Shown here one piece after another: positions 44,941-57,795 of a stretch of DNA of 64,000 nucleotides. Source of the stretch: Perilla frutescens. Taxonomy: Eukaryota > Streptophyta > Magnoliopsida > Lamiales > Lamiaceae. The stretch spans positions 34,153,501 through 34,217,500 of the forward strand of contig BRKX01000002.1 of the NCBI GenBank assembly GCA_026008535.1, given 5' to 3'. A model generated the notes under the pieces. That model was given only the letters and a program-made list of their open reading frames with translations. It was not told the origin of the DNA and ran no database searches. The position numbers were made by a program, and so were the translations under genes. Each line of letters starts with the position of its first letter. Position 1 is the stretch's first letter.

Positions 44941-46403
44941 TGTTGGTTTTGTATACGGGAAAGCTTGTCTTTGTATACAATAAACAATATTAAGATAATA
45001 TAGATTGAATAATAATTTCATTCACTTTTTGTGTATATATTTATTGTTATATATTTATATGCATGATTCCATATACTTGCATTGTAGATGATATGGTGTG
45101 GGTCAACACACGGTAGAGATCATATCATCGGATTCCTTGCAATGTATTAAAAGGCTCACGACTTAGATGGTCCTGAACCCACCATTGGTACACCGTAGAA
45201 TAATCTGATAGTTAGTTTATCTTGACTAACTGATTATTCTAGTACATTGGCTTGTGTATTGAGGAGGATCACGATAGGATACTGTTCTCTATTCTGACCT
45301 TAAGTGAGAGAATAAAGATCCACATAGTTCGGGTTCTGAACTCATGTTTTATTGATGAGCATATGTGTGCATTGTTTGTTACTTTGATTTATCAATGGGT
45401 GAGATCCTTTCATGGGTCAATAAACTCGATATCTTGGGTAATAACAGTGTATACATGATGTGTCATGCAATATGCATGAGCACCGTGTCCTGGTGCGCCA
45501 GGTTGATAGTGTCCCCTTGAGGAAGCATAAGGATCATGGAAAGCCCTGCAGGCAGAATATTAATTTATTCTTATCATGATAAACGGAAATCGTGCGGTAC
45601 TACTCAAGGAACAAGATATTAATTAATTATAGATGTCAGAAGCTTACATAATTAATTAATGGACATTATATCTTAAACATGGGGAATGGCTGAACTAAAG
45701 GAGAAAGCATATTCGCAAACATGTATTAAATTGGTAGGTCAGTATTATTTCTTTAGTGGAATAAAAATAATACTTAATTTATTTATTTATATCCATGTCA
45801 TGGATATTAGAAATTAAATAAATTAGTAGGCCAATTTAATATTCTTCTAGATCCCTGTTGTAGCCCAATATGACCTAAGTGGACTGGGAATGGAACAAGA
45901 GTGGGAGGCCTAAGCCCAATAGGGTTTGGAGAGTTAATTTTTGCCCCCTCCCCTATAATAAGGGAGGGGGCCACGAAAATTATAAGGAAAAAACACATCC
46001 AATACAACCCCTCTAAGTGCTCTCTTGATTCCTAGAGTTTCCACAACCGTTTAGTAGTCTGCAGCCCACCCTGCATCTAAACAAGGTCCGAGAATACAGC
46101 AGAAGATCAAGAAGTAGAATATTGGAGATGTGTGTTTCGAACACCATGAAGATTCACCATGATCATGTGTTCTTCATCAACAACGGGATTAGATCTTTAA
46201 TCCCGTGAGCAACCCGACAAAGTTTGTAAGTACCGGTTTCGATAGATTCTATTTTATTCCGCTGCAATAGATTCGAAATCGAAACTTCCAAGTTAATTCA
46301 ACATAGGATAATTAATGTCACACATAAAATTATGATTTACATGAGTTAGAATTAATGGCATCCAAATAGATCCTGTGGGGTACAATTCGAGAAAACCCCA
46401 ACA
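44941..46403 (+). mobile_element. Solo LTR of another retrotransposon family
   Basis: A 1463-bp unit starting TGTTGGTTTTGTATAC and ending AAAACCCCAACA, flanked by the perfect duplication TAGGG (44936-44940 and 46404-46408). No coding capacity or internal region, so it is read as a solo LTR left by LTR-LTR recombination. It lies within the 3' untranslated part of the Copia element and postdates it. Contains TGGTACACCGTAGAATAATC and an AGGGAGGGGGCC stretch that may be regulatory. Confidence 0.88.
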
Positions 46404-46579
46404 TAGGGCTCATTAATTATCCAGACACAAGGTCAGGACAACCCAGCACTTTCTCCCCTTTAGCTCAACCCAAGTCCATGTTCAAAGACTTTTTGCAGGC
46501 TTCCAGCTTTGCAATTGGGAGGCACTTAGTGCCCATGTCTGCTGGATTGAACTCTGAGGGAATTGTCCAACAAAACTTC

Positions 46580-49500
46580 TCATTTTTCAACAATATCTCT
46601 GATAAAATTATATCTCACATCTATGTGTTTAGTTCTATCATGAAAAACAGGACTTTTGCATAATTGGATTGCAGACTGACTGTTAAAAAAAAGTAAGGGT
46701 TTATCATCAATGAACTTGATTTCAGACAAGACACCATTTAACCAAATTGCTTCTTTCACAGCTTCAGTAGCTGCAATATACTCAGACTCAGTGGATGATA
46801 ATGCAACAATACTTTGTAACTGAGATTTCCAACTAATGCATGACCCACACAATGTGAACACATAGGATGTAGTAGATTTTCTTTGATCCCTATCATTGGC
46901 ATAATTTGAATCAACATATCCAATACATTTAACACCATCAGAGAATTTTGAAAAAGTTAGACCATGAGAAATAGTAGACTTTAGGTATCTCAGCAACCAT
47001 TTCAGAGCCTCCCAATGAGGCAATCCAGGGTTAGCCATGTACCTACTTAAGCATGATACATCATAGGCTATGTCAGGCATAGTGCTGATCATTAGGTACA
47101 TCACAGACCCTATGGCATTAGCATAAGGTATTCCAGACATATCACTCAAATCAGTGTCATTTTTGGGACACTGATCTTTGCTCAATTGAAAGTGTGAAGC
47201 AAGAGGAACAGTTACAGGTTTACACAAGTCCATATCAAACTTCTTTAAAACTTGTTCAACATAAGGAGCTTGGTGTAATAAGAGTGTGTGTTTACTTCTA
47301 TCTCTGTCAATATTCATACCTAAGATCTTCCTTGCATCCCCCAAGTCTTTCATGTTGAAATTATCACTTAGACAGGATTGGACATGCTTCACAGTCTTCA
47401 AGCAAGGGCTTATTAGCAGCATATCATCCACATAAAGCAATAAGAACATAGGCATAGATGATTGCATATAATACAAGCAATGATCAAATTTACTTCTGGA
47501 GAAGTTCAAACTTTTCATGCAATTGTCAAACTTGATGTTCTATTGCCTAGGGGATTGTTTTAAGCCATAAAGAGATTTTTTCAACAAGCACACATGATCA
47601 AGATGATTTTTATCTTCAAAACCTTCAGGTTGCTTCATGTAAATGTTATTTTCTAATTCACCATGCAAGAAGGCAGTAGTTACATCCATTTGTTTCAATT
47701 CCCAGTCAAAGTGTGTAGTTATGGCAAGCATTATTCTAACTGTGGTGAATTTCACCACAAGAGCAAAGATTTCAGTGTAGTCAATGCCTTCCTTTTGTGT
47801 AAATCCCTTAGCAAAAAGTCTAGCTTTATACCTTACATTGCTAATCTCTTGCTTTATTTTAAATAACCATTTACATTCCACAAGAGAGCATGCATCAGGT
47901 TTTTTCACAAGGATCCAAGTTTTATTGTCATGCAGGGATTTCATTTCACATTTCATTGCTTCAATCCATTTATCAGAATCAGCACAAGAAACAGCTTCTT
48001 TATAGGTTTTAGGTTCAGAAGAATCAACATTGTTAAACACATTGAATGCATATATGGACAGATTATAGCCATCATACCTAGAGGGAGCCTTGATGGTTCT
48101 CCTAGGTCTATCTCTAGACAACTGGTAATTATCTAAGTTCACATGCTCAGAATCATGCTCAGCAGATTGATCAGGTTCAGATTCAGATACATTCATATGA
48201 GCTTGCATGTCAGGATCAGAATCATGGTTGGATGCAGAATCAGAAGGATTAATGTTAGCATGCACATGAGGATGATCATTTGGAACATTAATCTCAGGTA
48301 ATACTGGTGGAGGAGGGTCCACCTTAGACACAATAGGGAAGAACAAGGGAGTATCAATTTTCTCCACCTCACAAGGAGCAACAGAGTGTGAGGATTCATT
48401 TAGGCATGGAAAATCAGATTCATTGAATGACACATCCCTACTAATGCAAGTTTTGAAACCAGGTAATGTTTTATCCCACATTTTACACCTTTTGACACCA
48501 TCAAGGTATCCTAAGAATATGCATTTCCTAGCCCTTGGCTCAATTTTACTAAGTTTTTGGTGAACATAAGCACTGCAGCCAAAGACTCTTAAGTTTGACA
48601 GGCAAATGGGCTTATTCAAGAACACATATTCAGGGAGTTTGCCTTTTAATGGGACAAAGAGAGATCTGTTAACTAAATAACAAGAAGTCATTAGTGCTTC
48701 TCCCCAGAATTTCTTATCAAGGCCTGAACCAGCCAATAGGCTTCTGACTCTCTCAAGGAGAGTCCAGTTCATCCTTTCAACCACCCCATTTTGCTGGGGG
48801 TTGTAAGACACTGACTTATGCCTTTTGATTCCCATTTCAGAACACAGATTGTCCATTGCATGATTGCAGAATTCTAAACCATTATATGTTCTCAAACACT
48901 TTATCTTCTTATTGGTTTGATTTTGAATTTCAGCAACCCATGTAGAAATTTTTTGAAAAACATTAGATTTGTGTTTCATTAAGAAAACCCAGCTCTTTCT
49001 TGAGAAATCATCAATAACAGATAAGAAAAACATGTTTCCACCATGGGTTGGGACCTTTGCAGATCCCCACACATCTGCATGAATGTATTCAAGTATGTCA
49101 GAGCTCAACTGAGCTTTAGGATAGGGACCAGACACAGGGAAAGGCAACTTGTGTTGCTTTCCTATCAAATAGGGTTCACAAAAGGACATGCTAGAGACCT
49201 TATCATGCTTGAATGCACCAGATTTACTCAAGATTTCTAACCCTTTATTGCTCATGTGCCCTAATCTTGCATGCCACAATGCAGTTTTATCATTTTGAAC
49301 CAAGTTAGCAGATTGGATGGGCACAAAAAAAGCATGTACAACATATAGATCTCTCTTTCTAGGGGCATCAAAGTAGATCATGGAGTTCAATTTAAATTGA
49401 AAGCTTTTATGATTCAAAGAGCCAAAGAGCATTTGATCAGCCAGTTCAGAAACAGATAGAAGGTTAAATTTTAATTTGGGAACATATTTGACATCATGAA

Positions 49501-50767
49501 GGGTAATCATGCTTTCATTTTCAAATCTTAGACACACATCTCCTTTTCCAACTATATCACAGTGCTGTCCATCAGCTAGTGCAACTGATCCAGAGTCCAA
49601 AAGTTGCAAATTGTGAAACATGTGCTTGTGTGGAGTGACATGAAATGTACAGCCAGAATCAATTAGCCACTCAGACTCATGCACAGACTTTGACACAGTA
49701 TTTGAGAAGTTGATAAATTGGAAATCACAGTCAGAGTGCACCATATAAAGTTCATCATTTTCATGATAGTCATAATCTTCATCATTATAAACATGATTTG
49801 CAGGATGTTCAAAGTGCATCACATTATTAGCATGGTTATTCCCAAACCCCCTGCTCCTTTTTGGTTGTTTGCACCTATTTGAGAAGTGCCCTGGTTTACC
49901 ACAGTTCCAGCAAGTCTTTTTGGGCTTGAAATCAGAGTTTTGGTGTTGGGGAGGGAAACTTTGGTTTCTGGGAGGATGAGGAATGGAGATTTGACCAAAG
50001 TTTTGGGTTTGGCTTTGATTTCTGGGATGTTGGGAGTAGATTTCAACAAGATTGTGAGTTCTGATATGAGATGGGAGATTTTGTGCAGAGTTCATTTCTC
50101 TCATATGCCTTTCAGTAGCAAGAACACTAGGATTTTCAGGGTTTGGTCTAAAAGGTTTCATGTTGCTGTTTCTGTTAACATAAAGTATTTCATTTTGTAG
50201 AGGCTTGGACTGCAATTTTTTCATTTCATTTTCTTTTGCCTTTAGCCCAGAGACAATCATATCACATGTAACTTTAGATCCTCCATATTTCAAGGCAGAT
50301 TTTACTTCAGAAAAGACTTCAGGAATAGCACCAAGGAGAATCTGGGGGGCATATTTTTCTAGAGTGTCATCCCCAGCAAGTTTTAAATCTTTCAAAAGTT
50401 TATTAAAATCATGCATGTTTGAATCAACATCTTTTGAAGGATCCATTTGAAAAATCATGATCTGATTTTGCAAGGAATATACAGACTCTTCAGAATTAGC
50501 AACAAATAATGCAGTTAGAGCATCCCACAGATCTTTTGCACAATTATGGCGAGAAACTTTCCTGACAACAGCACTACTTAGATTTAACAAGATTGTAGCT
50601 CTAGCACCAACATTTATTTTAACAAGATTCTTATCTGCTTCATTCTCATCAATTCTTTTAAAAATAGAATATTGCAGATTTTCTTTTGTTAAAATACATT
50701 CAACCCTTGTTTGCCAATCACCAAAATCATCCTTTCCATTGAAAGGAACATCACTCAAATTATTCAT
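46580..50767 (-). pseudogene. Copia gag-pol polyprotein with three or more inactivating lesions
   Basis: The likely start is MNNLSDVPFNGKDDFGDW (50767). The frame has an upstream extension to 50818. In order, positions in that longer frame: gag core (about 20-220); zinc knuckle CWNCGKPGHFSNRC (about 300); protease WLIDSGCTFH (about 382); integrase zinc region HARLGH; core DVWG and NPQQNGVVERMN; reverse transcriptase with KQMDVTTAFLHGELEN and LLYVDDMLL; RNase H with GYVDSNYA and STESEYIAA. Lesions seen: the integrase catalytic Asp in the TDNG motif is Tyr (TYNGLEF); the second Cys of the integrase zinc site is Tyr (CEPYLIGK); a TAG stop at 47540-47542 replaces the Trp expected after SPRQ; RNase H shows FNS where CDS is usual. 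The frame ends early, after FIRDIVEK. It cannot make active integrase. Confidence 0.93.
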
Positions 50768-51491
50768 ATTTTTCACAGATTCACACAGAATCACACAAAG
50801 AATACAGAATTTCACCAAAAACCTCAGATTTTACCACAAGAACAACAGAAATCACCCAGAATAAGAGGAAACACCTCCAAAGGCCCAAAGATGGGTGCAC
50901 CAGGGGAATCTAGAGCTGAGGCTAGCCCAATTCTCAGCATAGATTGATCTGTGGAGCAGGGGTTCACTCAGGTCAATCTCAAAACCCAACTAGGCCAATA
51001 AACTAGACTTAGATTACTAAGTCTATTCACGGGAACTCTTAATCCAGAGTTTTCAACACAGATTCCAACAAAAACAGAAATCACAACAGACAGAAAACCA
51101 CAAAAAATTCACAGAAAACTTAATATAGGTCAAAACAATAGTAGGATTTTAACAACACAAAAACAACCCAGAACCCCTTTTCTATTGAAATCCCTTACTC
51201 AAAATTGCTATCGGGGCAACCCGCTTTGAGGAGACCCACAGGGGAATCCAGACGGTCCCGACCGTAAGCAAGTTTTGAGAAATAGCTTGGAAGCAAGCAA
51301 GGCATAGGATCGAAAGTACCACACAACAGAGTTTTAGGGATTACGGTTTATACCAGAGCCGGTTCTTCCAGGTAGGGAAGAACCGCTTATACCTTTTAAG
51401 GAGCCCGACGGGGGCGGGAGAGGCGCGGCCCTTACCGGCGGCGGGGTATGATAGATGGAGGCAGGAGAGTGCCCCCGGATAGATGAACCAG

Positions 51492-51503
51492 GCTCTGATA
51501 CCA
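51492..51503 (-). other. Copia primer-binding site (tRNA-iMet)
   Basis: The minus strand reads TGGTATCAGAGC next to the 5' LTR. Confidence 0.85.
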
Positions 51504-51504
51504 C

Positions 51505-52310
51505 TGTAGTGGTACAGGCCTAGCTAGGGGATTCACTACTTGTTTTCCCGCCTCTTGCGGTCTATCACACTTGCTACTCAAGTAGCTAGACTCAAAGAAG
51601 CACTATTACAGTTGATTACAATCAATAACAGTAAAGAACAAGCTTCAAATCTTCACAGCGGGGAGAGCTTCTTCACAGCAAGCCTCAGAGGTGAAGGTTA
51701 ATTAAACCTTCAAGGTTCTTCACAGGCTTTGGGGGCACCAGTCAACAGATCTGAAACAAAGCACACAAGCCCAGTGAGTACAGAGAGAGAGAGAGAGAGA
51801 GAGCCGTAGATCAAAGTGACAAGAAAAGACAGAGAAGCAGTAGAGGTGGGAAAAGTGTGCTCAGGGCACGGTGGCTCAGATTTTCCCACAGGAGACGGCA
51901 ACAGCAACTCCGGCGACCGAAAAAGACCCAGACCAGGGAGGGGATGGTGAGATGATCACCTACGAAGCGCACTCAAGCTTTCTTTCTCAGAGAACAGCCC
52001 AGCCGTCTACACTCATAGGCCAACAGAAATCGCAGACAGATTCTGGCCAGAGAAACCTAGACCGGCGGCAAGAAACACGGTGAGAGAGAGATAGAGCTTT
52101 TCAGATTAGGGTTAGGGGAATCAGTGAGTGGCTTGAGAGAGAAAGGGGCTCTCTCGCACATTATAGAGAGTTCCAATAAACAGCAATAATGCTGAGTAAA
52201 GAGGGAGGTGGAACGTCGGGTTAGGGTTAAGGGTAAAGGGTAGTGGGCCGGGTAGAAAATAAATCAAATCGGCCTGGGGAAGGGAAAGACCAAATGGGCC
52301 AATTTCAACA
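51505..52310 (-). repeat. Copia 5' LTR (806 bp)
   Basis: Minus strand begins TGTTGAAATTGGCCC and ends CTGTACCACTACA, adjoining the primer-binding site. Confidence 0.92.
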
Positions 52311-52315
52311 GTCAC

Positions 52316-53728
52316 TACTGGAAATTAAATCTGCAAAGACAAGTAAAGAAAATATCAAATAACAAAAGGTTCTGGCATTTGAACTTGAATTTGGTTTAAA
52401 TATATGTTAATTTGATCACGGGCACACTGATTTTCATACATGATAAATCACCTAGTTATGGAGACCGGATTCCTCTCTGCGTCTCCTCATTCATCCTTTC
52501 ATTGTAGACTTAAAAATGATTCCTCGTCAATTAAATCCCTAATCAGTCACCCACCCCTCAGTTCTCCAAAGAGATGTAAGTGAACAAACAGCAGTGTGCC
52601 CTAGACGAACCCAGATTTGTTGTGTTTACCAATTCCTCATGTGCCCACAACAACCCTTGATTCCCTTATTACTATATGAACCAACACACAGTCACGATTC
52701 GCCAATTCAATTAATAGTGGTGTGTCCTCTTTACCTAACGAGTGATCAGCCACATTGGGCATTTCAGACACACACTCACGTGGAACAAGGCACAAGAATC
52801 AGCAGAAACCTATCATGCATTACTATGCCCATTTTGGCCTCACGAGTCCAGATTTATATTCAAACCATTTTCGTTGTTCAAACACCAGAATTAAAAGTCT
52901 AGCCAAGCATGCTAGACATAATTAAAATTGTAGAAATGCAGGACATAATTGTAAAGAAAACTTACTGAATTTAATACGCAAAAATACTCAACATAATCGT
53001 TGAGTTTGAAACATAATCCTAATTCCCAAAGGCTTAAGGTCAATGGATTGTTTCTTGCTGCAAAGCAGCGTACAGAAATGAAATGCAAGAACGTAAAAAT
53101 GTAGCAATGTTTCTGACTGCCAACCACTTGTGTTTCCAGAATTAAAAGAAGCTTATATAGTTACATTTCCGAATCAGAGATCCCCCAACAAGCTGGAGTC
53201 TTCACTGGATTTTCAGAGCTGGCGTGCCCTCGCTGATCTGACTGGATAAGCATAAGTTGACCAAATCCATATTTTTTAGGGATTGTGCTTATCTCTTCTT
53301 TACAAAGCCTCCAAGAGTCCATTCCACCTCCAACTCTTCTTCGGATAATGTAGCTATCCTTCTCTTCTCTCTCTTCAAATTGATCCCGAGTTTCTCACAA
53401 CCGACCTAGCCCAACCTCATTGTTGTCAAGTCTGCACGAGCAAAGTGGGCACGACATCTTATAGGCAGCCTCATCCATCTCTTAAATGCCCATTCCGCCA
53501 TCCGAATATAGGATGAGTGCTGAAAGAAGTCCCCTGTGCCTCTGACTGAATCTTTAGCTTGGATTTTGCTTGAATAACTGGGCATAAAATGCCCCTTTCG
53601 CTAGACTTGACCTCCGCAATTCCCCATGACCTCATCCTGGTTCTTTTTGACTCAAAACACACTAAAAAGGACATTTATAACGAAAAAATTGCCCATAAAA
53701 ACACGAAATAAATAGACTTATCATAATA
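52316..53728 (-). repeat. Proximal part of the split LTR-like repeat (minus copy)
   Basis: The minus strand begins TGATAAGTCTATTTATTTCG and follows the plus-strand copy at 37648: AAAAAGAACCAGGATG, ATGTGGCTGATCACTCG, GAATCGTGACTGTGTGTT, GGGTTCGTCTAGGGCACA, GGAATCCGGTCTCC. It continues at 43833 beyond the Copia insertion. Confidence 0.75.
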
Positions 53729-54330
53729 GTTACTGCATTGGGAGCCTTTATCATAGCAATCGAAGAGTCGAGTAGTTTAGGTGTGAAAGGTCGTGTCATT
53801 TAATTACAATTTTGCTTTTATTTTATTTTTCAAGATAAAAGATTATTAATTATAATTTTATTAGATTTGTTATATACTTTTAAATTTGTAATCAATCTTT
53901 TTCGATAAAAATTATAATTTTCTTAGAATTCTTAAATATTTTATTGTGTTCTCATTTTTAAAAATGAAAATGAATATCATGCTTTAGTTTAGAGTTTCAT
54001 ATGATCTATGGCAAGTGGATGAGCATAAAAATTAAAAATTCTAATTAAAAATTATATGGTCTATGGCAAGTGGATGAGCATAAAAATGTTAGAGTAATGT
54101 ACTTGAAAATTATTCTTAGAATTGTTAGATATTTTCAAAATTTTTAATTCCATATTGTTACATAAAATTTTAGTATCTATGGCAAGTGGATGAACATAGA
54201 ATTTTACTATCTCAAAAAGAAAAATTGTCAGAGTAATGTACTTGAAAATTAATGTGTGCATGTCTCATTAAAGTGATTTGGTTATTAGTCATTTCATGCT
54301 TTAAAATAAATTTATATTTATAAGTTAGTT
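53729..54330. repeat. AT-rich spacer with a three-fold short repeat
   Basis: ATCTATGGCAAGTGGATGA followed by CATA and A/T-rich sequence occurs at about 54004, 54059 and 54176. Shared blocks GTTAGAGTAATGTACTTGAA and CAGAGTAATGTACTTGAAAA also recur. No gene seen. Confidence 0.7.
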
Positions 54331-54930
54331 GTGGCTTCAACTTATCCATTAAAAGCAAAAAAAATTGCAGATTCTCAACCTTCAATTTTCATCTCTAGAA
54401 TAGCTATGATTTGGTCCAAAATTGACGAGGCAGTCTTCGTTACTTTCTTACGGTTAAGAGTCTGGTACGTTGATCTTTCCTACACAATATGCGTTGCAGA
54501 GATGCAGCGTCTACTTGCCAAAATGATGTCGAGGGCCCGAGATCGTCATTTTAGTACCATTGATCTGGTTATGAAATTGAAGGAATTGAAAGATATTTTT
54601 TAGCATTTCGAAAACTTCAAGAGGTTGCCCGGAATCAAATATGACGAAGAAAGTAACATTGTCACGGTCACTAATGTTTATTTCAGTCAGTTCAACGATT
54701 CTAACAATGTAAGCTTAAAAATCATTTTATATCCTATAAATTATTATTATTATTATTATTATACTCATTTTTTTAAGATTCGTTTTCTATCATAACTAGG
54801 AGTGTTCGATACACAACGAATTCAGACTAAATGGAATGGACGAGTTCCCCGCAGTTCGTGAGATTATTTTAATAGGAGGCGTAGTGGCGCTTGATTTTGA
54901 AGTATTAGCCAAGTGGGTAGATTGTTAGAG
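54331..54930 (+). pseudogene. Myb/SANT-like domain protein remnant
   Basis: An open frame 54331-54603 continues past a TAG stop (54601-54603) into HFENFKRLPGIKYDEESNIV. An intron-like gap with donor GTAAGC at 54708 is then followed by ECSIHNEFRLNGMDEFPAVR near 54800. The order (helical domain, LVMKLKELKDIF, xHFENFKRLPGIKYDEE, then a short acidic segment) resembles the Myb/SANT-like DNA-binding domain (Myb_DNA-bind_3) found in plant transposon-related and host regulators. The N-terminus is not canonical, and a stop splits the domain. Confidence 0.45.
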
Positions 54931-56180
54931 TCAATCATTGTACAAGACAGTTTGTAGTCTAATGATATTTAATTTGGGCATGTAAAAATTTAGTCACATT
55001 AATTTATTTTTGTTTTTTCTTTTTGCAGAATATAAAATTTCATGTAGATTAACCTAAACAAAAATATAATTTCAAGGAAAAATATCATAACCATGATATT
55101 ATATTAACACAAATAAGTTAACATAAACAGAAAAAAAAACATCAAATATATTAATAAACAAAAAAAAACATTAACATTAACACAAAGTTGAAAGAAAAAA
55201 CAACATAAAACACATAAACATCAAATCCACTCAAGGTCTTCAAACTAATAAAAAACACTGTATTAGAAAACCCTAATCCTAAAAACATTTATCTTGTTAC
55301 ATGTATCAAAAAACTTACCAAACGGGTATGGAATTCTATTGTCTTGCAGCAAATCTTGAACTGAGTTAGGATGATGAAGTCATCCCCGCACTCAAGCTCT
55401 TTATAGACGTTCCCAGCAAGCTTCTTTCTTCTCTTGGTCACTGACCTTGTTAATCGGCTGCAGGATTCCATATTTTCTTATATTTTTTTATTTCTTTCAG
55501 TGTGAATTTCCAGAGTTATTTTTAGAACCATTAATGGAGAGTTGTTTATTTTATGTTAAAGTTGACTTGGTTGGTTCAGCTCATTAACTGCTATACGATT
55601 CCAAATGAGACATTTACTCAATTGTGCCTTTTGCGTGTGCTTAATCTCCTAGAGATTTGGGTGAATCATAAAATCAGTACTCGATTAGAATTCCCCTTCA
55701 ATGATTGGTCCTCTTTGGGCAGTAATTAATGATTGACAAAATTATATTAGAATTTCCAAAGTTTCAAAAATTATGATATGGTTTCGAACATTATATTATA
55801 ATTTCAATATTAAAATTTCAAAAATTATGATATTGTTTAAATTATAATATGATTTCAAAAATTTCAAAAATTATGATATTTGAAAATTATTAGTGGTGTT
55901 CGGAAAACTATATTATAATTTCAATATTAAAATTTCAAAATTAATAAGAAGAAAAATTATATAGTAAATTATAAGTTTCTATACTAATATAAATGTAATA
56001 TTAATTTGAAACAATATAAGGTCAATCTTCAAAATTATTATATGGTTTCGGATTCAATTGATGCAATTAAAGAAAAGATCTATTATATATTGTAAAGAAT
56101 CACTCTTTGCCTACACGCTAAATCCTCGCTCTTACCCTTGCCCTCTTACCCTTGCGGCCTTGCCCTTTACATCCCCTTGA
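54931..56180. other. AT-rich intergenic region
   Basis: A small unrecognised minus-strand frame (55289-55471, MESCSRLTRSVTKRRKKLAG) may be a first exon, but nothing supports it. 55740-55960 has repeated AATTTCAAAAATTATGATAT phrases. Confidence 0.35.
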
Positions 56181-56189
56181 TATTATGAA

Positions 56190-57230
56190 GAAAGTTTTAG
56201 TGATTAATAATTCTGAGAATTCTTATAATTTCAAAACTCTTATTAGTGGTGTGATCTTATATTAATTTGTGAACTATGATTCATATAATTCTTATAATTT
56301 CAAAATTATTTTGAATGGTGTGATCTTATATTAATTTGTGAACTATGATTCTTATAGTGGTATAAGAGTGCATGCATGGAGTTTAATTTCAAAATTCTTA
56401 TTAGTAGTGTGATCTTATATTAATTTGTGAACTATGATTCTTATAGTGGCATAAGAGTGCATGCATGGACTTTAATTTCAAAATTCTTATTAGTGATGTG
56501 ATCTTATATTAATTTGTGAACTAGGATTCTTATAGTGGTATAAGAGTGCATGCGTGGAGTTTAATTTCAAAATTCTTATTACTAGTGTTGTGATCTCATT
56601 TTAAATATATAGTGCATGCATGCACTATGCTTTCATGATTTGTAATTATTAGTGGTGTGATGATCTCATATTAAGATTTGTGAACTATGAAGTGTATGCA
56701 TGCACTATGCTTTCACATCTGTAATTATTAGTGGTGTGATGATCTTATATTATTAAGTTTTGTGAACTATGATTCTTAAAATTTCGATTTATTAGCATGT
56801 TATATACTTTCAAATCTTCAATTAATGGTGTAAGAATGCATGCATGGAGTTTAATTTCAAAATTCTTATTACTACTGTTGTGATCTCATTTTAACTATAT
56901 AGTGTATGCGTGAACTATACTTTCACATTTGTCATTATTAGTGGTGTGATGATCTTATATTATTAAGTTTTGTGAACTATGATTCTTAAAATTTCAATTT
57001 ATTAGCATGTTATATACTTTCAAATCATTAATTAATGGTGTAAGAGTGCATGCATGGACTTTAATTTCAAAATTCTTATTACTAGTGTTGTGATCTCATT
57101 TTAACTATATAGTGCATGCATGAACTATGCTTTCACATTTGTCATTATTAGTGGTGTGATGATCTTATATTATTAAGTTTTGTGAACTATGATTCTTAAA
57201 ATTTGGATTTCATAGAATTCTTAGATATTT
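56190..57230. repeat. Tandem repeat array (about 90-bp then about 210-bp period)
   Basis: Units contain TTGTGAACTATGATTCTTA, TAAGAGTGCATGCATGGA, TTTAATTTCAAAATTCTTAT and TAGTGGTGTGATGATCTTAT. The left part repeats about every 90 bp. The right part repeats a longer unit about every 210 bp (ATTATTAGTGGTGTGATG at about 56724, 56934 and 57144). The palindrome TGCATGCA recurs in most units. Confidence 0.88.
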
Positions 57231-57703
57231 TCAGATTTTGAATTCTTAAATTCAATTTTCTTAGAATTATTAGAAATTTTCAGATTTTGAATTCTTAAAT
57301 TTATTTTTCGTAGAATTTAATTTTGAATTCTTATGATTTGTAATTAAGATTTTTAATTCTTAAATTTATTTTTCTTACAGTTCTTAGATATTTTCAATTT
57401 TAATTATTGGATAGATAATTAGAACGTTTTTTTTAGTAACATAATTAATTTGATAAACACTAAATAGTCAATTAAATTGTAAAATATTCAGATTTACCCA
57501 AATTTAGTAGATTGCTCTATTAATATTTAGCCGTAAGATTTACACACAAATCTTTTCTAAGATTTGTATTAGTTAAATTTTTGGTCTTAAGATTCTCGAG
57601 ATTTGTAGAACCATATCTTGCAAAAGATTTGGAAATATTACTTCCCTATGCACTCTCATTTATGGTTTCATGGGAAAATTAATCTCATTAACCTAGCAAT
57701 CAC

Positions 57704-57711
57704 TATAAATA
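57704..57711 (+). promoter_or_regulatory. TATA box upstream of the disrupted frame
   Basis: TATAAATA in a CACTATAAATACAC context, 85 bp before the ATG at 57796, followed by a C/A-rich leader typical of a plant 5' UTR. Confidence 0.5.
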
Positions 57712-57795
57712 CACTACAATTCACAAAGTCTTTCTCCTCACTTTACCATCTGCTACCTAAACACCATTCGCCCCTATCTTCCCAATTAATTTTCA

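Larger units (their letters stand above)
43834..52310 (-). mobile_element. Ty1/copia retrotransposon, 8.5 kb
   Basis: Bounded by the duplication GTCAC (43829-43833 and 52311-52315). The LTRs are 43834-44653 (3') and 51505-52310 (5'), with termini TGTTGAAATTGG...CCACTACA on the minus strand. The initiator-Met primer-binding site is at 51492-51503, and a purine tract (CCAAAGGTGGAAA) precedes the 3' LTR. A nearly continuous gag-pol frame lies between, with integrase before reverse transcriptase, the Copia order. The LTRs are about 96 percent identical by eye, so the insertion is fairly recent. A 1.46-kb solo LTR is inserted between the pol end and the 3' LTR. Confidence 0.95.
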
